Positions 13,451-24,774 of a stretch of 64,000 bases of DNA are shown piece by piece (position 1 is the stretch's first letter; each line of letters begins with the position of its first letter). Position numbers and translations under genes: made by a program. Location: NCBI GenBank assembly GCA_021234155.1, contig JAJEKV010000076.1, forward strand, positions 5,671,819 through 5,735,818, in the 5' to 3' direction. The stretch is from Isoetes taiwanensis. Lineage: Eukaryota; Streptophyta; Lycopodiopsida; Isoetales; Isoetaceae. The notes beneath the pieces are model-generated. The model saw nothing but the letters and a program-made list of their open reading frames with translations, did no database searches and was not told where the DNA came from.

Positions 13451-13705
13451 AGCCAGAGCTCCGAACTTGAGGCGTCCTTAAAAAGGGATACTGTCAAGGT
13501 GCGAACCTAATTTAAATCCAAGTACCGGACTTCTTACTTGTGATCATCAAGATCGATATACAAAAGGAAGGATGTCAGGGGAGTCTTAAATCAGAGAGGG
13601 AGGGCGCCTGACCTGTGAGCTGCAGCCCCCTTGTAAGCTCCATAGCCGTGTACAGAATGAGAAAGGAGCTTCCGAGAAATTATGCAGAATGTGTATGTTT
13701 TAGAC

Positions 13706-13711
13706 CACGTG
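13706..13711. promoter_or_regulatory. G-box CACGTG upstream of the JAZ gene
   Basis: A perfect CACGTG lies 256 bp upstream of the JAZ start codon. MYC2-type factors bind G-boxes, and JAZ genes are known MYC2 targets in a negative feedback loop, so the site is plausible. Its use here is inferred. Only one perfect copy is seen in this upstream region. Confidence 0.45.
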
Positions 13712-13944
13712 CAGAGAGGGCGCCGGGTGGAAATTCCAGGAAGGAACGATGCAGGCGATGACTTATAATATTTGTTTCCCGCCTGACAAGCCAAACATTC
13801 CAGTGCGGATTTAGTGGAGTCTTACGCGGTGGGCACACTCTAGTATATCTTTTTTCCACTTTGTAATTCATTCAATATGTGGGAAAGGAGATAGGAGGTT
13901 TCTCTAACTCCACCAACCTCAGTTGTCTGTCTCCTTCGTAAAAA

Positions 13945-14012
13945 TACTATCTGTCTATCTATCTGTCTTATAAAATGCACTTCACTTCACTCCACTCCAC
14001 TCCACTCCCCAA
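13945..14012 (+). repeat. Microsatellite CTAT/CTGT then CACTC repeats
   Basis: A short run of TATCTGTCTATC units is followed by CACTTCACTCCACTCC units. It is a pyrimidine-rich simple repeat upstream of the JAZ gene. Confidence 0.85.
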
Positions 14013-15050
14013 CATACCCTATTCTTTACCCCCAATAACTGGGATCTAACCATAAAACATTTGAAAGAAACCACATACGATCTTCCTCTCTGACCCCCGT
14101 ATTTTTCTCGGCTCTAACGTCCCACTTGTTTGCCCTCACATATTTCTACCTTGGATATCGATCATGGTTGGATCCCAACCATTCGAAATTCCATCTAATC
14201 TCCAACAGCCATAATTCGGCCATGGATGGAATCCCCAAAGGTCGCGATCTGCCCATGACACAAGATTACGGTACAAAGATTTTGTGCTCTGTTTCTACAA
14301 AACCACGACCTAGGATGAGAAGTCATTATCTGATTTAAAACTACTTTTGGTCTAGTGGCTAATTTCACATGTTGGAAGTTGCTTGGTTCCATACCTCCAT
14401 ACCATCTCAACATGGCTCGTTGTACTGAAACGTCTGCTCATCTTGACGTTATGCCTTCCTCCATCATTTGTTCCTTTCCCAACAATGAGTATTTGCGTAC
14501 AGCTAACGTCCTCGCAACTTCTAGAAGAGAACAACAATGTCCTTGACAACAATGTTGTCAAACCTCATTCGCCAGTGTTCTAACCACGAATGGTTGGTCC
14601 CACAATGGCTTGCACTTAACATTGTGACCTATTCTAAAGATTCTCCTACACACGTTGCATATTTATCAATAACTTAATATGATCATTTAAGTCAACTATT
14701 GCATTGTTTAGCCAATTTTATGTCAAAAAAGTATTACTTTAACAATGCCAAGTCAATACTTGGATTTAGATATATGGCTTTTCCAATGTAACCTCAAATA
14801 CTTAACATATGCAAAATGTGATGATGTGATGGCCCGTACTATTATAGACATGCTCACTAAAGGACGAATACCAATAATTTTTTCGTTCCATTTTTACACT
14901 ATTTTCTTGATCCTCCTAAGATCTCGTCCAAATGAAAACCATTGAAATATATAAAATGCTAAAGCTCCATTTTATATTCGTGGACGATAGAAATCATTCA
15001 TTTATTCTTTCTTTCTTTCTTTTCTTTTACCTCTATTTTCTTTTAACCTA
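14013..15050. other. No gene recognised
   Basis: There are only short unrelated frames on both strands and a TTTC-type microsatellite near 15,000-15,025. No domain, splice structure or RNA gene was seen. Confidence 0.5.
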
Positions 15051-15055
15051 TAGCG

Positions 15056-15240
15056 TCCTATATTATAAAACCGTGGCGTCTGTCTATCCGCCCGATCGAC
15101 GATCGAGATCGTCCCAATGTCCCTCCGCCCGTCGGCGATCAACATTTGTTTGTTTATGCCCGGCCCCTATTAAACGCCCTAGATTGTGCCACGTGGCGTA
15201 ATTTGAACCATTATAATATAGGATCCTATATTATAGGATA
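15056..15240. mobile_element. Small MITE-like hairpin with TCCTATATTATA ends
   Basis: The left end TCCTATATTATA is mirrored by TATAATATAGGA at about 15,216-15,227. Inside the ends, CGTGGCG on the left is matched by GCCACGTGG on the right. The right end is followed directly by another TCCTATATTATAGGA palindrome. The GC-rich core contrasts with the AT-rich flanks. This structure fits a small non-autonomous TIR element of about 170 bp. No clear target duplication could be defined. Confidence 0.5.
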
Positions 15241-15732
15241 AAAATGAAAGGGCATGAAATTATTTTTGTTGTGGCTTTTCAGGATAAGCCATTCATCTGA
15301 GGAGCTATTTGAAGATGTTATCGATTGATTCAAGCCTTCCCGATGCCCTCAATATGTTTTGCGGCTATAGCCTTTAATCCATTGCGTTTCAACAAGGAAT
15401 GGCTTTGCAATTTTTTGTGTCAACAAAAAGGGAACTGTGCAACTTGATCTGTTTCAAGACCAAAGATATTGGTGAGATATCTTTTTATGTACATGTGGTG
15501 ACACATTTCCGGTCATTTGGGAGAGCAGCAAAAGGAGTCAAAGCCATGAAATTCAAAGATAGTGATAAGAATGCTATCATCATTCAAGGAAGCAGTTTAA
15601 GGGAAAGAAAGCAGATTAGTGTTGTCCTTTATAGTGTATTTCATTTCAAACAAGTGATCGTGTTTCTGTTCCAGAAGTGAAGAAAGCATAGAGCCTTGGC
15701 TTCTTTTTCTCAAAAGAATGGATGAAGCAAGA

Positions 15733-15812
15733 AAGCAAAGATTGAAGGTTTAAATTCACCATAAAGCAAAGGAAGCAAAGATTGAAGGTCTAAATTTGCC
15801 ATTTGAGGCCCC
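15733..15812 (+). repeat. Tandem pair of about 40-bp units
   Basis: The unit GCAAAGATTGAAGGT followed by a TAAATT(C/T)(A/G)CC segment occurs twice in a row, first ending in ATAAAGCAAAG and then in ATTTGAGG. No coding role was identified. Confidence 0.7.
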
Positions 15813-18800
15813 AAAACGAAGTTTGAAGGCTCAATTAGATGTCCGGCCGATGTAACATCGATATAAGGATCCTGAATATGCATCACTCCATGGGTACAAA
15901 AGCTTATATGAACAACTGCACTGATTCTACCTACTCTCAAACACTTAAGGTAAATATTCCAAGCCATTGTTCCTTTTTGAAAAACATTTTTATTTCTATG
16001 TCAACTTCATTTTTATGCAAATTGGCTTTGATTCGGCATCTCCAAAATTTTAATTCAAAAATGGATTTTCACATATTAGGGTTGGGACGTACCGCTTAGT
16101 CAACATAGCCAAGCGGTCGTTGAGTATCCTTCCAAATTTTTTTTCCAATTGTGCCTGCATAGTTTTTGAGTTTTCCTTTTTTTGTTTACTCTCACAAAGA
16201 CCTTTGCATGATGCAATATTGTAAATGCCGCAAACTCTATGTAATGTCACGGTTGGAGAAGGATTGGGAATGTGGACTAAAGATCCGTTTAAAGTTATTG
16301 ATCATTTTATAGAGCGTTTTGCTATGCATCGTCCCAACAATTTGGCAAAGATTGCCTTTTTACGAATTCGGAGTTGAAGGCATCTCAAAGTTTCTATTGC
16401 CTCCAATTTCTTCAAGGTTTGGCAATTCTTTAACATTAGAAAGACCCAATTCTAAGCTTTGAATAAATGCGTTTTTCAATCTCATCATGTCGATTAATTC
16501 GTGATTTGTCATTGAATTTGGAATCATAATGCTCAATGTGATTGTTTGGGGTTGGGTTGGGTTGTCCATCCAATTGAGTTGCTATCTTTCTTTAAGTGTA
16601 GATGGCATTTTGCTCACAAGCTACTCGCCTTCCTCGAACCATTTGATTCATGATCGACTTTCTTTAGCTTCTTCTATTTTTGTATTATTGGCGACTTCTT
16701 TCTACTGATATATTCCTCCAAGTTCACGGAATCTTAATTTGGGACTTTCTATTATTGTTGCAGTTGAATATGCTCAAGTGTTGCCTTTGAGGGGAGAAAT
16801 ATATTAAAAAGCGTTGCTCTTAAGATCAACATGTCCGAGAATAGGAAGGTTAGATGTGCATTTTCTCCGGGTGAATTGACCTTGCTTCTCAATTTGTTTT
16901 GGCAAAGCTTAAAAGAAAGTGCTTAAAAATAAACACAGGAAATGCTCTACTTGAACTTCTATTTGGTGCTAGAGAATATCCGAAAGTATAAATGGTGGAA
17001 AACACCGCTTTTGATGTAAAAATATTGCAACCCTCGTTTCTAACTCCAATACCCAATCCTTCAGCAGCATCTCTAACATAAAGGTGTACTAGAAACGTGT
17101 GCCCGGCGATGCCGGCCATTAGTCTAGGACGTGTAGAATCAGTAGATGTAACAGGATTTGTAGGTGGGATGAAATAGAGTGAGTAGACATAATGGAGTCC
17201 ATCTAGTTTAGGTAACGTATATCAAAATATAAAGATTTGTTGATTTGTTTTTGTTTCATAATGTTGGGGTGGAGGAACATTTCACCTATTTTAGGCCCAG
17301 CTTAAATTAAAAAATATCTTATGATGTAAGCCGGACAACCAAAGACGTCATCACATTTGACGCGTATGCTTGTGGTTGCACCATGTAGCTCCTACCAACC
17401 ATCAGACGACTCCCTCCCCCGCCATTACATGGGAGAATGTTCCCCCAAAAGGCTCTTACATAGGATGCGGAACTGGTTCGTCCCATGAGGCTCGCACCCA
17501 ATCTTAGAACCAAATTCCACTATGAAAAATAGAATTTGACAAATCCACCATTAAAATTCTTTCCATCTCTAAATGTTATGCTATCTAAACACACATCCCA
17601 AACCCTAACCTAGATTTATGTGTGAGGACATGGTCAATAGCATTGCATGCTCCATTCATGTTACATCCTTTCAGTTCTTCAAGGTCAAGGATGTGATAAA
17701 TCCTTGAACTAACTTTAAACTCTAGACCCTACAATTGTAAACCCTATGCCCTAACATGGGTCTTTTCACACGTTTGACATAATCTTTTAACGTGATCCTA
17801 AGCGAAATAGTTTTCTTTAATAGAAAAACCAAGTTGATATGATCCTTTTCTTCAATAGAAAAAACCAAGGTAACTCAAAGTTGCCACTGAGACCAATATG
17901 GATGATTGCCCACAAAGGGTTGGGAAGAATGGGCCAAGGACTTTTCAAGGAGGGGAAAAGCGGGTTGTACCCGGTTGAACGAATGTTTGCATTAAGGTTT
18001 GCTTTGTCAATCTATATACAATTCATTATTGTCACCCTTCACTTCCAAAGACCCAACCCAGCACAATATTGTAAAACTTTAAAACAAAAGTACTAAACCC
18101 TCATGACTAATTACAGAAACTGACACAAACACCCCTCTAAGTTGGTAAAAGTTGATGCCAATTTCTGCTTAACATCACACAATAACCAAGATCAAACTGC
18201 CCGGTTATACATAGTCTGCTATCTAAAACTCCAGTTCGAATAACTAATTGGCCAAAAGGAGTCCTGTAGTGTCTGAATCTCTATCCAGCCTAGCCAGTAT
18301 TGGAAAACCTTAGCCTTTTGATGCGTAATAATATTAACATCATAGATATGGATGCTTTATTTAAATCAATTGGATAATTCAAAGAGGTTACATAATCTTT
18401 TGCTTATTGTCCATTTTGAGATTTAGACCTTGCCATAAAACAATCTATAGCTTAAGCTCACAAACCAGAGCCAAAAAAATAAACCCAAAATGGCCCAACG
18501 TTAGCTCACCTTTTGTAAAAGTCTAGTATGCATAATGCCAACCTGCCGCACATGACAAACTTCTCCAACATATTGCTTTTCTCCTATGTCTGCAGCTTTT
18601 GCAAATGTCATCCTTTGTTATAGCAGCCTACATGCCTGGGGAGGGAAAAAAACCAGTATCAATTTGCTAAGGCTGAACGTAAAAATGGAGCTATCATAGA
18701 AGATGGTAAACTTGCACAGGCCAGCATGCTATTCTGGTCGCAACTTCAACACGCAAGTGCTACAATGGTTACATGGTAAAATAACCTGGAAAGCTCAAGG

Positions 18801-19390
18801 ATCTAAACAACAGAATAGTGAATTCACTCATCTGCAGAATATGCTGTCAGAAAATTATAATCAAATGTGTGTCCTTTGAGGTGAGTTAAGAAAAGCTTCG
18901 AGTCCTTTTTCTTCCATCAAGAATTAGATGTCCTTTTCCTGGATTATGGACTCAAGGGGACTCAGAGAGAAACCAATCAACAATTATCGGCAGACAAAAC
19001 TACAAATGCAATCTATGAGGTAAGAAACAACAACGTTGCCACCAAACAAAATGCGAGTTTTATTATTAGTATACGATGTACAATAATACCAGACAAAACT
19101 GACAGTGTCTTATTTAAAATATAGTGTGTATTATAGTATGTAATTGATTCTGTGTGTATGTCACCTTTTGATCGTCTAAGTGTGCCATTGGCAGCTTCCA
19201 CACCAGAATTTTAAGTCTCATTGGATTGAATTTTCGTTACATGTTATACAGTCTTGATAACACATAGAATGGCTTGTGCCGATCAGGGTTGTAGATGCCC
19301 TCACATTGAAGTATTCAGACTTACAAAATTGACGCATGAAAATCAGGAAAAGAAATCGCAGACATCATTCAAATAAAATTTAACATGTGT
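15813..19390. other. No gene recognised
   Basis: The frames are short and scattered. A 69-codon minus frame at 16,360-16,569 has a weak LELG-NVKELPNLEEIGG pattern reminiscent of leucine-rich repeats, but it is too short to call. No tRNA, rRNA or element ends were found. Confidence 0.45.
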
Positions 19391-19397
19391 GCAATAC

Positions 19398-19517
19398 CTT
19401 GCCATCGCCAATGGAAGCCGATGTTAAGTCCCAATATGAATGCATATTTGCCAAATGCTGCTTCTGATACATATGCTTGGCCTTTCCCATGGCTATAGTA
19501 CATTCACGTTCTTTTTG
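19398..19517 (-). other. Possible coding exon of an unidentified gene
   Basis: This minus-strand block of exactly 40 open codons starts after a CTTAG acceptor and ends before GTATTG. It reads QKERECTIAMGKAKHMYQKQ, continues with HLANMHSYWDLTS and ends IGDGK. The charged, low-Cys composition and clean splice borders suggest a real exon, but I do not recognise the family. Nearby minus-strand candidates are an open stretch at 19,726-19,911 and the small ORF at 20,452-20,613. I cannot join them into a verified model. Confidence 0.3.
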
Positions 19518-20451
19518 CTAAGAGGCAGTGTCATTATCAGTACATACTATGTGTCCATTTAGGACTGGCGATGAATGTTTGATCAATTGTACTCAGTTTA
19601 TAAGAAAGCGAGATTCTCTTGATCTGCAATATCCAATCCAACAGGAAATCCATTAAACATTCATGCAAGAGCACTATCATGAGAACAACATAATAAGAAC
19701 TAAAAAAATAATAAGGAAAAAGTATTTAAGCAGTTAAATTACCTAAGTACTTGCAAATGTAACGCCTTTTATTTACCCTACAAACAGTCACCCAAACTAA
19801 TTTACTTGATGGCTGTTCAACTGGTGGCTGCAAGGAATCAGCCGTGTCCAAGCTAGCTTCCCCGACCTTTCGATTTTCATAATTAGTTACCTTAGGTCGT
19901 CGTGGTGTCACTCACTCTTGATTGCAAGTTTGCATTCTCTAACAGATTGCCAAATATATTTTTTGTCTGATAGCAATGCCTTCAACACCTTAGCCTTTTA
20001 TCATGGATAACACAATTTAAGTGGTTACAATCTTTACATTTCTAAAAATAACATTTAGATATACAGGAAATAAATCTACCATTATGGCAGCATCGATTGC
20101 TGGAACTTGATACAAAAGTCATAGTGTTCCACGAAGTATAACCTGGAGGCCATTGGCTTCATGAATGATGCCTTGCTCATATTGCCAAAGTCAGAAAGCT
20201 ATCTATAGTGCATTTACATGCACCTTATTACCACCGAAGCCTAACACCTGTAAAATATTTGTTTCTAATCTAACATCAGCAAGCTCCTTTTTGTCACCGC
20301 CGCCAAACCATTCCACTGCATGCATCTGTTATGGCTCCTTGCTTCATCGGTTTTATAGGAAGATGGCGGCCCAGGAATGCAAAGCCGTGGTGCCCTTGGA
20401 GCAGAGACGTCAGCTATTTTCTGTCTAACCTAAAGAAAACAGAGGACCCTG

Positions 20452-20613
20452 CTAACGAGTAGCAGAGCTAAGCTTTTCGCCCAAATCCATAACATGCTGC
20501 TGCTCTGCAAAGAGAAGATCATCGATCTCCATGTCCAATCTAGTAGCCAAGGGTCTGATGGACTGGGCAACCAAGGAATAAGAAGGAAGGAAGGAAGGAA
20601 GTACGACCACCAT
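20452..20613 (-). CDS. Small ORF or first exon with signal-like N-terminus
   Basis: A 53-codon frame starts MVVVLPSFLPSYSLVAQ, a hydrophobic signal-peptide-like stretch, and continues with IRPLATRLDMEIDDLLFAEQ and an acidic or amphipathic tail. Part of the hydrophobic start comes from a GGAA microsatellite (20,581-20,600), so it may be chance. An in-frame Met also begins MEIDDLLFAEQQ. It could be a first exon, with a possible donor just before its stop codon. No homologue is recognised. Confidence 0.22.
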   Translation of the reverse strand: MVVVLPSFLPSYSLVAQSIRPLATRLDMEIDDLLFAEQQHVMDLGEKLSSATR

Positions 20614-20769
20614 AGCTACGACAAGAGCCTTCTTGAAGATCTAAGCGAAACCCATTTGCAAAAAATTGAGAAGATCAAAGGACCTTTTAATTCTGAGCAA
20701 ATGCTGCTTATAATAGGCGTTTTGGGCATCTCTGCTGCACCTAGAAAGAACTCCATAATGCTCTAACCC

Positions 20770-23700
20770 CCACCTTGATCTGTACAAATATGGATAAATA
20801 AAACACTCTTAGTTGTGAGCAGGCCGAACATGAATTATAAGAGAATAGCACAGATTGGTAGAGGGGGCAGAAATATCCTCACTGCCAGAGCCATGCCGCA
20901 ATACCTTGCACACGCTGCTTCCTCTATCATAAGAATTCAAAATTCCTCCTCTATTGCGAGAATTCAAAGTGGGCATTGAACGCGGGCAACCAACCGCAAG
21001 AGGAACTCCAAGCGGGAAGGGAACCCCGCATGCGGCGTTCCCAGCACGGAACCCGACATGCTCCTAAAATAAAAAAAAGAATAGAATAGAAAAGAAGATA
21101 AGTATATCAACAACATCTCTAACATAAGGTGTATAAGTATATCTAGAACATTTATTCCGTGCTTTGCTTTTCAGTCCATATTTCGCAAAAACAAACAGGA
21201 GAGTTTTTAGTTATGCAAGGAGTGTGATTAACATTTCATGTGCTTCAGATAATATTTGAATACATTTTAGTTTTATTTATGTTGGGTTCAATTTAGGCAC
21301 CTGCATATTTGTAATTTGACGATGACTATGATCACTTCAGAGTATGCATGTCTTTGAGGAGTTTCAGAGTATCGCATGTAAATGTTGAGGCATGCAAAAT
21401 AAAGGAAATGTACACAAGCCATTGCTGCAGCAGAAGCATTGTATTGGCAGCAGAGGAACCCTTTTAATGACAACCTTCCTTTGCCTAGATTGGTGCAAAC
21501 AAATCATAAGTATAAACTGCAGTGATTCATGCAGCGAAAACACCCTAGCAATTTTGATAGTGATTGGATCATCATTTATTCTTTATCATTTTGTGCAAGC
21601 AGAAATTAGAAAAAAAGTGATGGCTCAGCTAAATGTTGATATCTAGATAATGTAGTGCGTTCTGAACTTTTATAATTCTGGAGTTCCATTTGGGCTGCTC
21701 AGTTTAGCGGCATGCCATGCAGTCTATTGATGAGCTTTTTTTGTGCTAAAGCTTTTATTTGTCCATCAAAAAAGGCCTCCATTGAGAGCTAAATCTTGAT
21801 CGAGGAGATGATCCTTCTCGTAGGAAATAACGAAGATTAAGCCATATAATTTAGCTAGAATGACTTTTGCTTTTTCATTCCTTGAAATCTAATACAAAAT
21901 CTCGGGATCGCTTTGCTTGCTTCACCAACATATAGACTATCATTTGTGCAAGGTAAAACTACGGTTAAATAGGGCTTAATTTTATTAGTACCAGCGACAT
22001 GTTCGGAAAGTGGTGCAAGTATATCAATTTTACGTTAAGTTAAATTTTACGTGAATTTTTTCGTTTGCCATTGTTGTTCAGGTGGTGTTTGCAATTGTAC
22101 ATGAATAGGAAATTCATGAGTAAATCTGTAAATCTATAGGAAAGGGCAGCTCCAACATTTTGTCAGAACTCCTAGCATGCAACCAATTATACATAGTGGA
22201 CGGCCCCAACATTATCTCACACCTCACCTTAGCATGTTCATGCTTATTCAAGCATGCAAGGTGTTACAATATGGTAGACCAATGCTCCATGAAATGTGAT
22301 CATGACATGACATCTATCATCATGTGGTTCATAGTCACTCTTATGTTAAATCCTCTTTTTTCTGAAATGTGTCACCCGATCACGTACCATTATGTACCTC
22401 AATCTTAATGTGTCACCTGATCACCTGATAAATCACATGATATGATTTTATTCGCTGGGTCCTGTAATGCCTTTCTTCTTTTCCATAGTTGCTTTCCCTT
22501 CTTATTTCCATTCGACTCATATCTTTGCCTTGCCGGAATAGTCTGCTTTGGGTCTAAGCTTTTTGGGGTGTTGTTTTTGTGTGCGTCAGCAGTAGCGCCA
22601 GTCGGACTAGAAAGAGGCGGCATCAACTTGACCTCTTACAGGTCCATGTTCGGCGACTACAGAGAGATGATAGTAGTGCCAGTAGATGAGTACTTGAAGA
22701 CCACGGGGCTGGAATGAGAACGGGAGAAGAAGCGGCGGAGGAGGACCGACAAAGCCCTCAGTTGTACTGCCACTCCTCACCGGAAGACATAAGAATAGCG
22801 GCCATACCGTCGGTTTAGCCCACGGGGAGAAGAAGGAGTTTATGTTGATTGCCCTCTCGGGATTTGGAAGACATGCCCCGGATGCCTCAAACATCAACCA
22901 TGTCATCACGGTCAAGAGGACAATAGTTTTGGCGTCTTCGATTTTGCGGTTCTATCTGAGGCGACATGGCGGGTTGGCCATCACTTGGCCTATCGTCGGA
23001 TAGAAGGATCCAAGACTTGGTGATGACACACCAAGGTGGTACGGCCACCAACATCCTTAGAAATTTGGGGCGAACAGTTGGCACAGCCTAAGTGAAGAAG
23101 TTCTTGGAAGACAACCCGGCATATAGAAGATTCCAAGAATAGATTAAAATTTTTCTCTTTCTTATCAATTGTAAAAATATTGCACTTTATGAATATAAGT
23201 TATAGCATTATGTGTGTTATTTGATATATTTTGTCCCCACAACTATATCATTCTTGCATGTTTGAAGACTTTATCTCGAGTCATGATCTTGCATGGTGGC
23301 GATGATTAAGGAACACTGAGTAAATGTAATATGCACTTTTAAATCTAGTAATATTCTCTTAGTACTTAGCAGTTTTAAGAAGTCAATTGAGTAGTTTTGT
23401 ATGTTGCCATAATGCTTGATTCTTCTGATATGGTTTTATAGCAGAAAAGGCTAAGATTTGAACTTCGTTGAGCAAGCAACTTCAACAAGACTCTCTTTTG
23501 TACTAATGAACTCGGACATGAAGACATAGAAACGAGAGAAGAAAAATTACGAGAAGCGCATATGGAGAAAATAGAAGTTTAGAAGGAAAAAAGAGAGTTT
23601 GCGAGAAGATCAACGATTGCATTTTGAAGATGTCGTATTACACATAGCCACAAAGGAGCCACCATGTTCAGAGTTATGTTCAATCGTTCTATGTATCTAT

Positions 23701-24230
23701 ATCCTCCAAGTTATATTCTAGGTTATATGATGTGTATGGCAAGGGCACAATGCATGTGCTTGACGTGAGAGAATGGAATGGCATATCTATTATTTGTCGT
23801 GTCAAAGTTTTATAATGTTACATATCGTGGGCTCAGAAACATTCTATACCTAGGCAGACTTTGATCCAAATGGCCAACAATCATGTTCACGCATGTGCCC
23901 AGCTATTTTTGCCAATGTGACTCAAATTGTAATTAATGTTTATATTTTCACAAAGTTATCAAATAATCATGTCATAAGTATGGGAACTTATACCTCACTC
24001 TGACGTCAAGTATGGCATTCAAAAACATAATCAATTCAACATAATCATCATATAATATTGCAACAGAAAATATATTATTGCAATATAATCATGCTTTCTC
24101 AGAGGATGGGAATTTCAACTGCAAAGTGTTGTTGCGTTGTACTAAAGAGTCCATGTTTCAGGAGATTCTACTGTCTTTGCCAAGCATTTGGAAGATAGAA
24201 ACTACATTTTTTATTTTGTAACTACATCGA
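20770..24230. other. No gene recognised
   Basis: This is a mixed AT-rich region. Frames at 22.4-23.1 kb on both strands are Gly/Pro/Ser rich with no recognised domain. A short AGAATAG run occurs near 21,080, similar to the LINE tails elsewhere in the window. Confidence 0.45.
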
Positions 24231-24239
24231 TATTTGATA
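24231..24239. repeat. MULE target-site duplication, left copy
   Basis: TATTTGATA lies directly against the first base of the left terminal inverted repeat and is identical to the nine bases at 36,780-36,788. Nine-base target duplications are the hallmark of Mutator-like elements. Confidence 0.9.
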
Positions 24240-24344
24240 GGGAAAATTTTAAAAATGCCCTTATAGTTTGGGGTATTTGCTAAAATGCCCCAATATTCTC
24301 AAAATTTGCAAAATTGCCCCTAAATGCATGAGAACGGCTAATTT
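24240..24344 (+). repeat. MULE left terminal inverted repeat (~105 bp)
   Basis: This arm matches the reverse complement of the right end over its whole length, with one mismatch in the outer ~82 bp (TTTGCTAAAA versus TTTGCGAAAA). The right arm carries about 20 extra bases after GCCCCTAA. Both arms resume with ATGCATGAGAACGGCTAATTT. The outer part alternates GCCC/GGGG-type blocks with A/T runs. Confidence 0.92.
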
Positions 24345-24774
24345 CTTTTTCGTAGGAAGTGGTTTTTGCACGGCCCATTACTTTGTTTACAGGTCGACAA
24401 TGTAAGCACACTAAAAAAAAGACTACCGTTCCCTATAGAAAGCAGCTCATGAACAGAAATGTCCTGGCTTCCAGTTTCTGGTTCTTCAAAAGGGTCAAAG
24501 TTTTTCCTGCAAAGTCCAGATTCTCTTAGCAAAACTATAAAATGAGTGTTCCTTTAGGACATGTGTAGTCTTGAGTTCCACTCTATAAAGCAAATGGAGA
24601 AATAAACTCTGAAAACATTCACATCAATGCTTGATCAAATTTAAAAAACAGAAATTCCTTTACAGCAAGTTCCAGAATTCCGTTACACAAAGTCACAAAG
24701 TTCCAATATGTTCCACATATTTTCAGCAAACAAGATGAAGCCAACAATTAAGTACAGAAAAACAAAAACATACC

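Noticed and set aside
15050-15240. Helitron terminus
   Set aside because: There is no clear CTRR end with a preceding hairpin. The inverted TCCTATATTATA ends fit a small TIR element better.
16360-16569. LRR-like frame (NVKELPNLEEIGG)
   Set aside because: A single weak leucine-rich pattern in 69 codons, with no NB-ARC or further repeats nearby.
22405-23084. Overlapping ORFs on both strands, possible gene
   Set aside because: No domain recognised. Pro/Gly/Ser-rich composition follows the local GC content and no exon borders could be supported.
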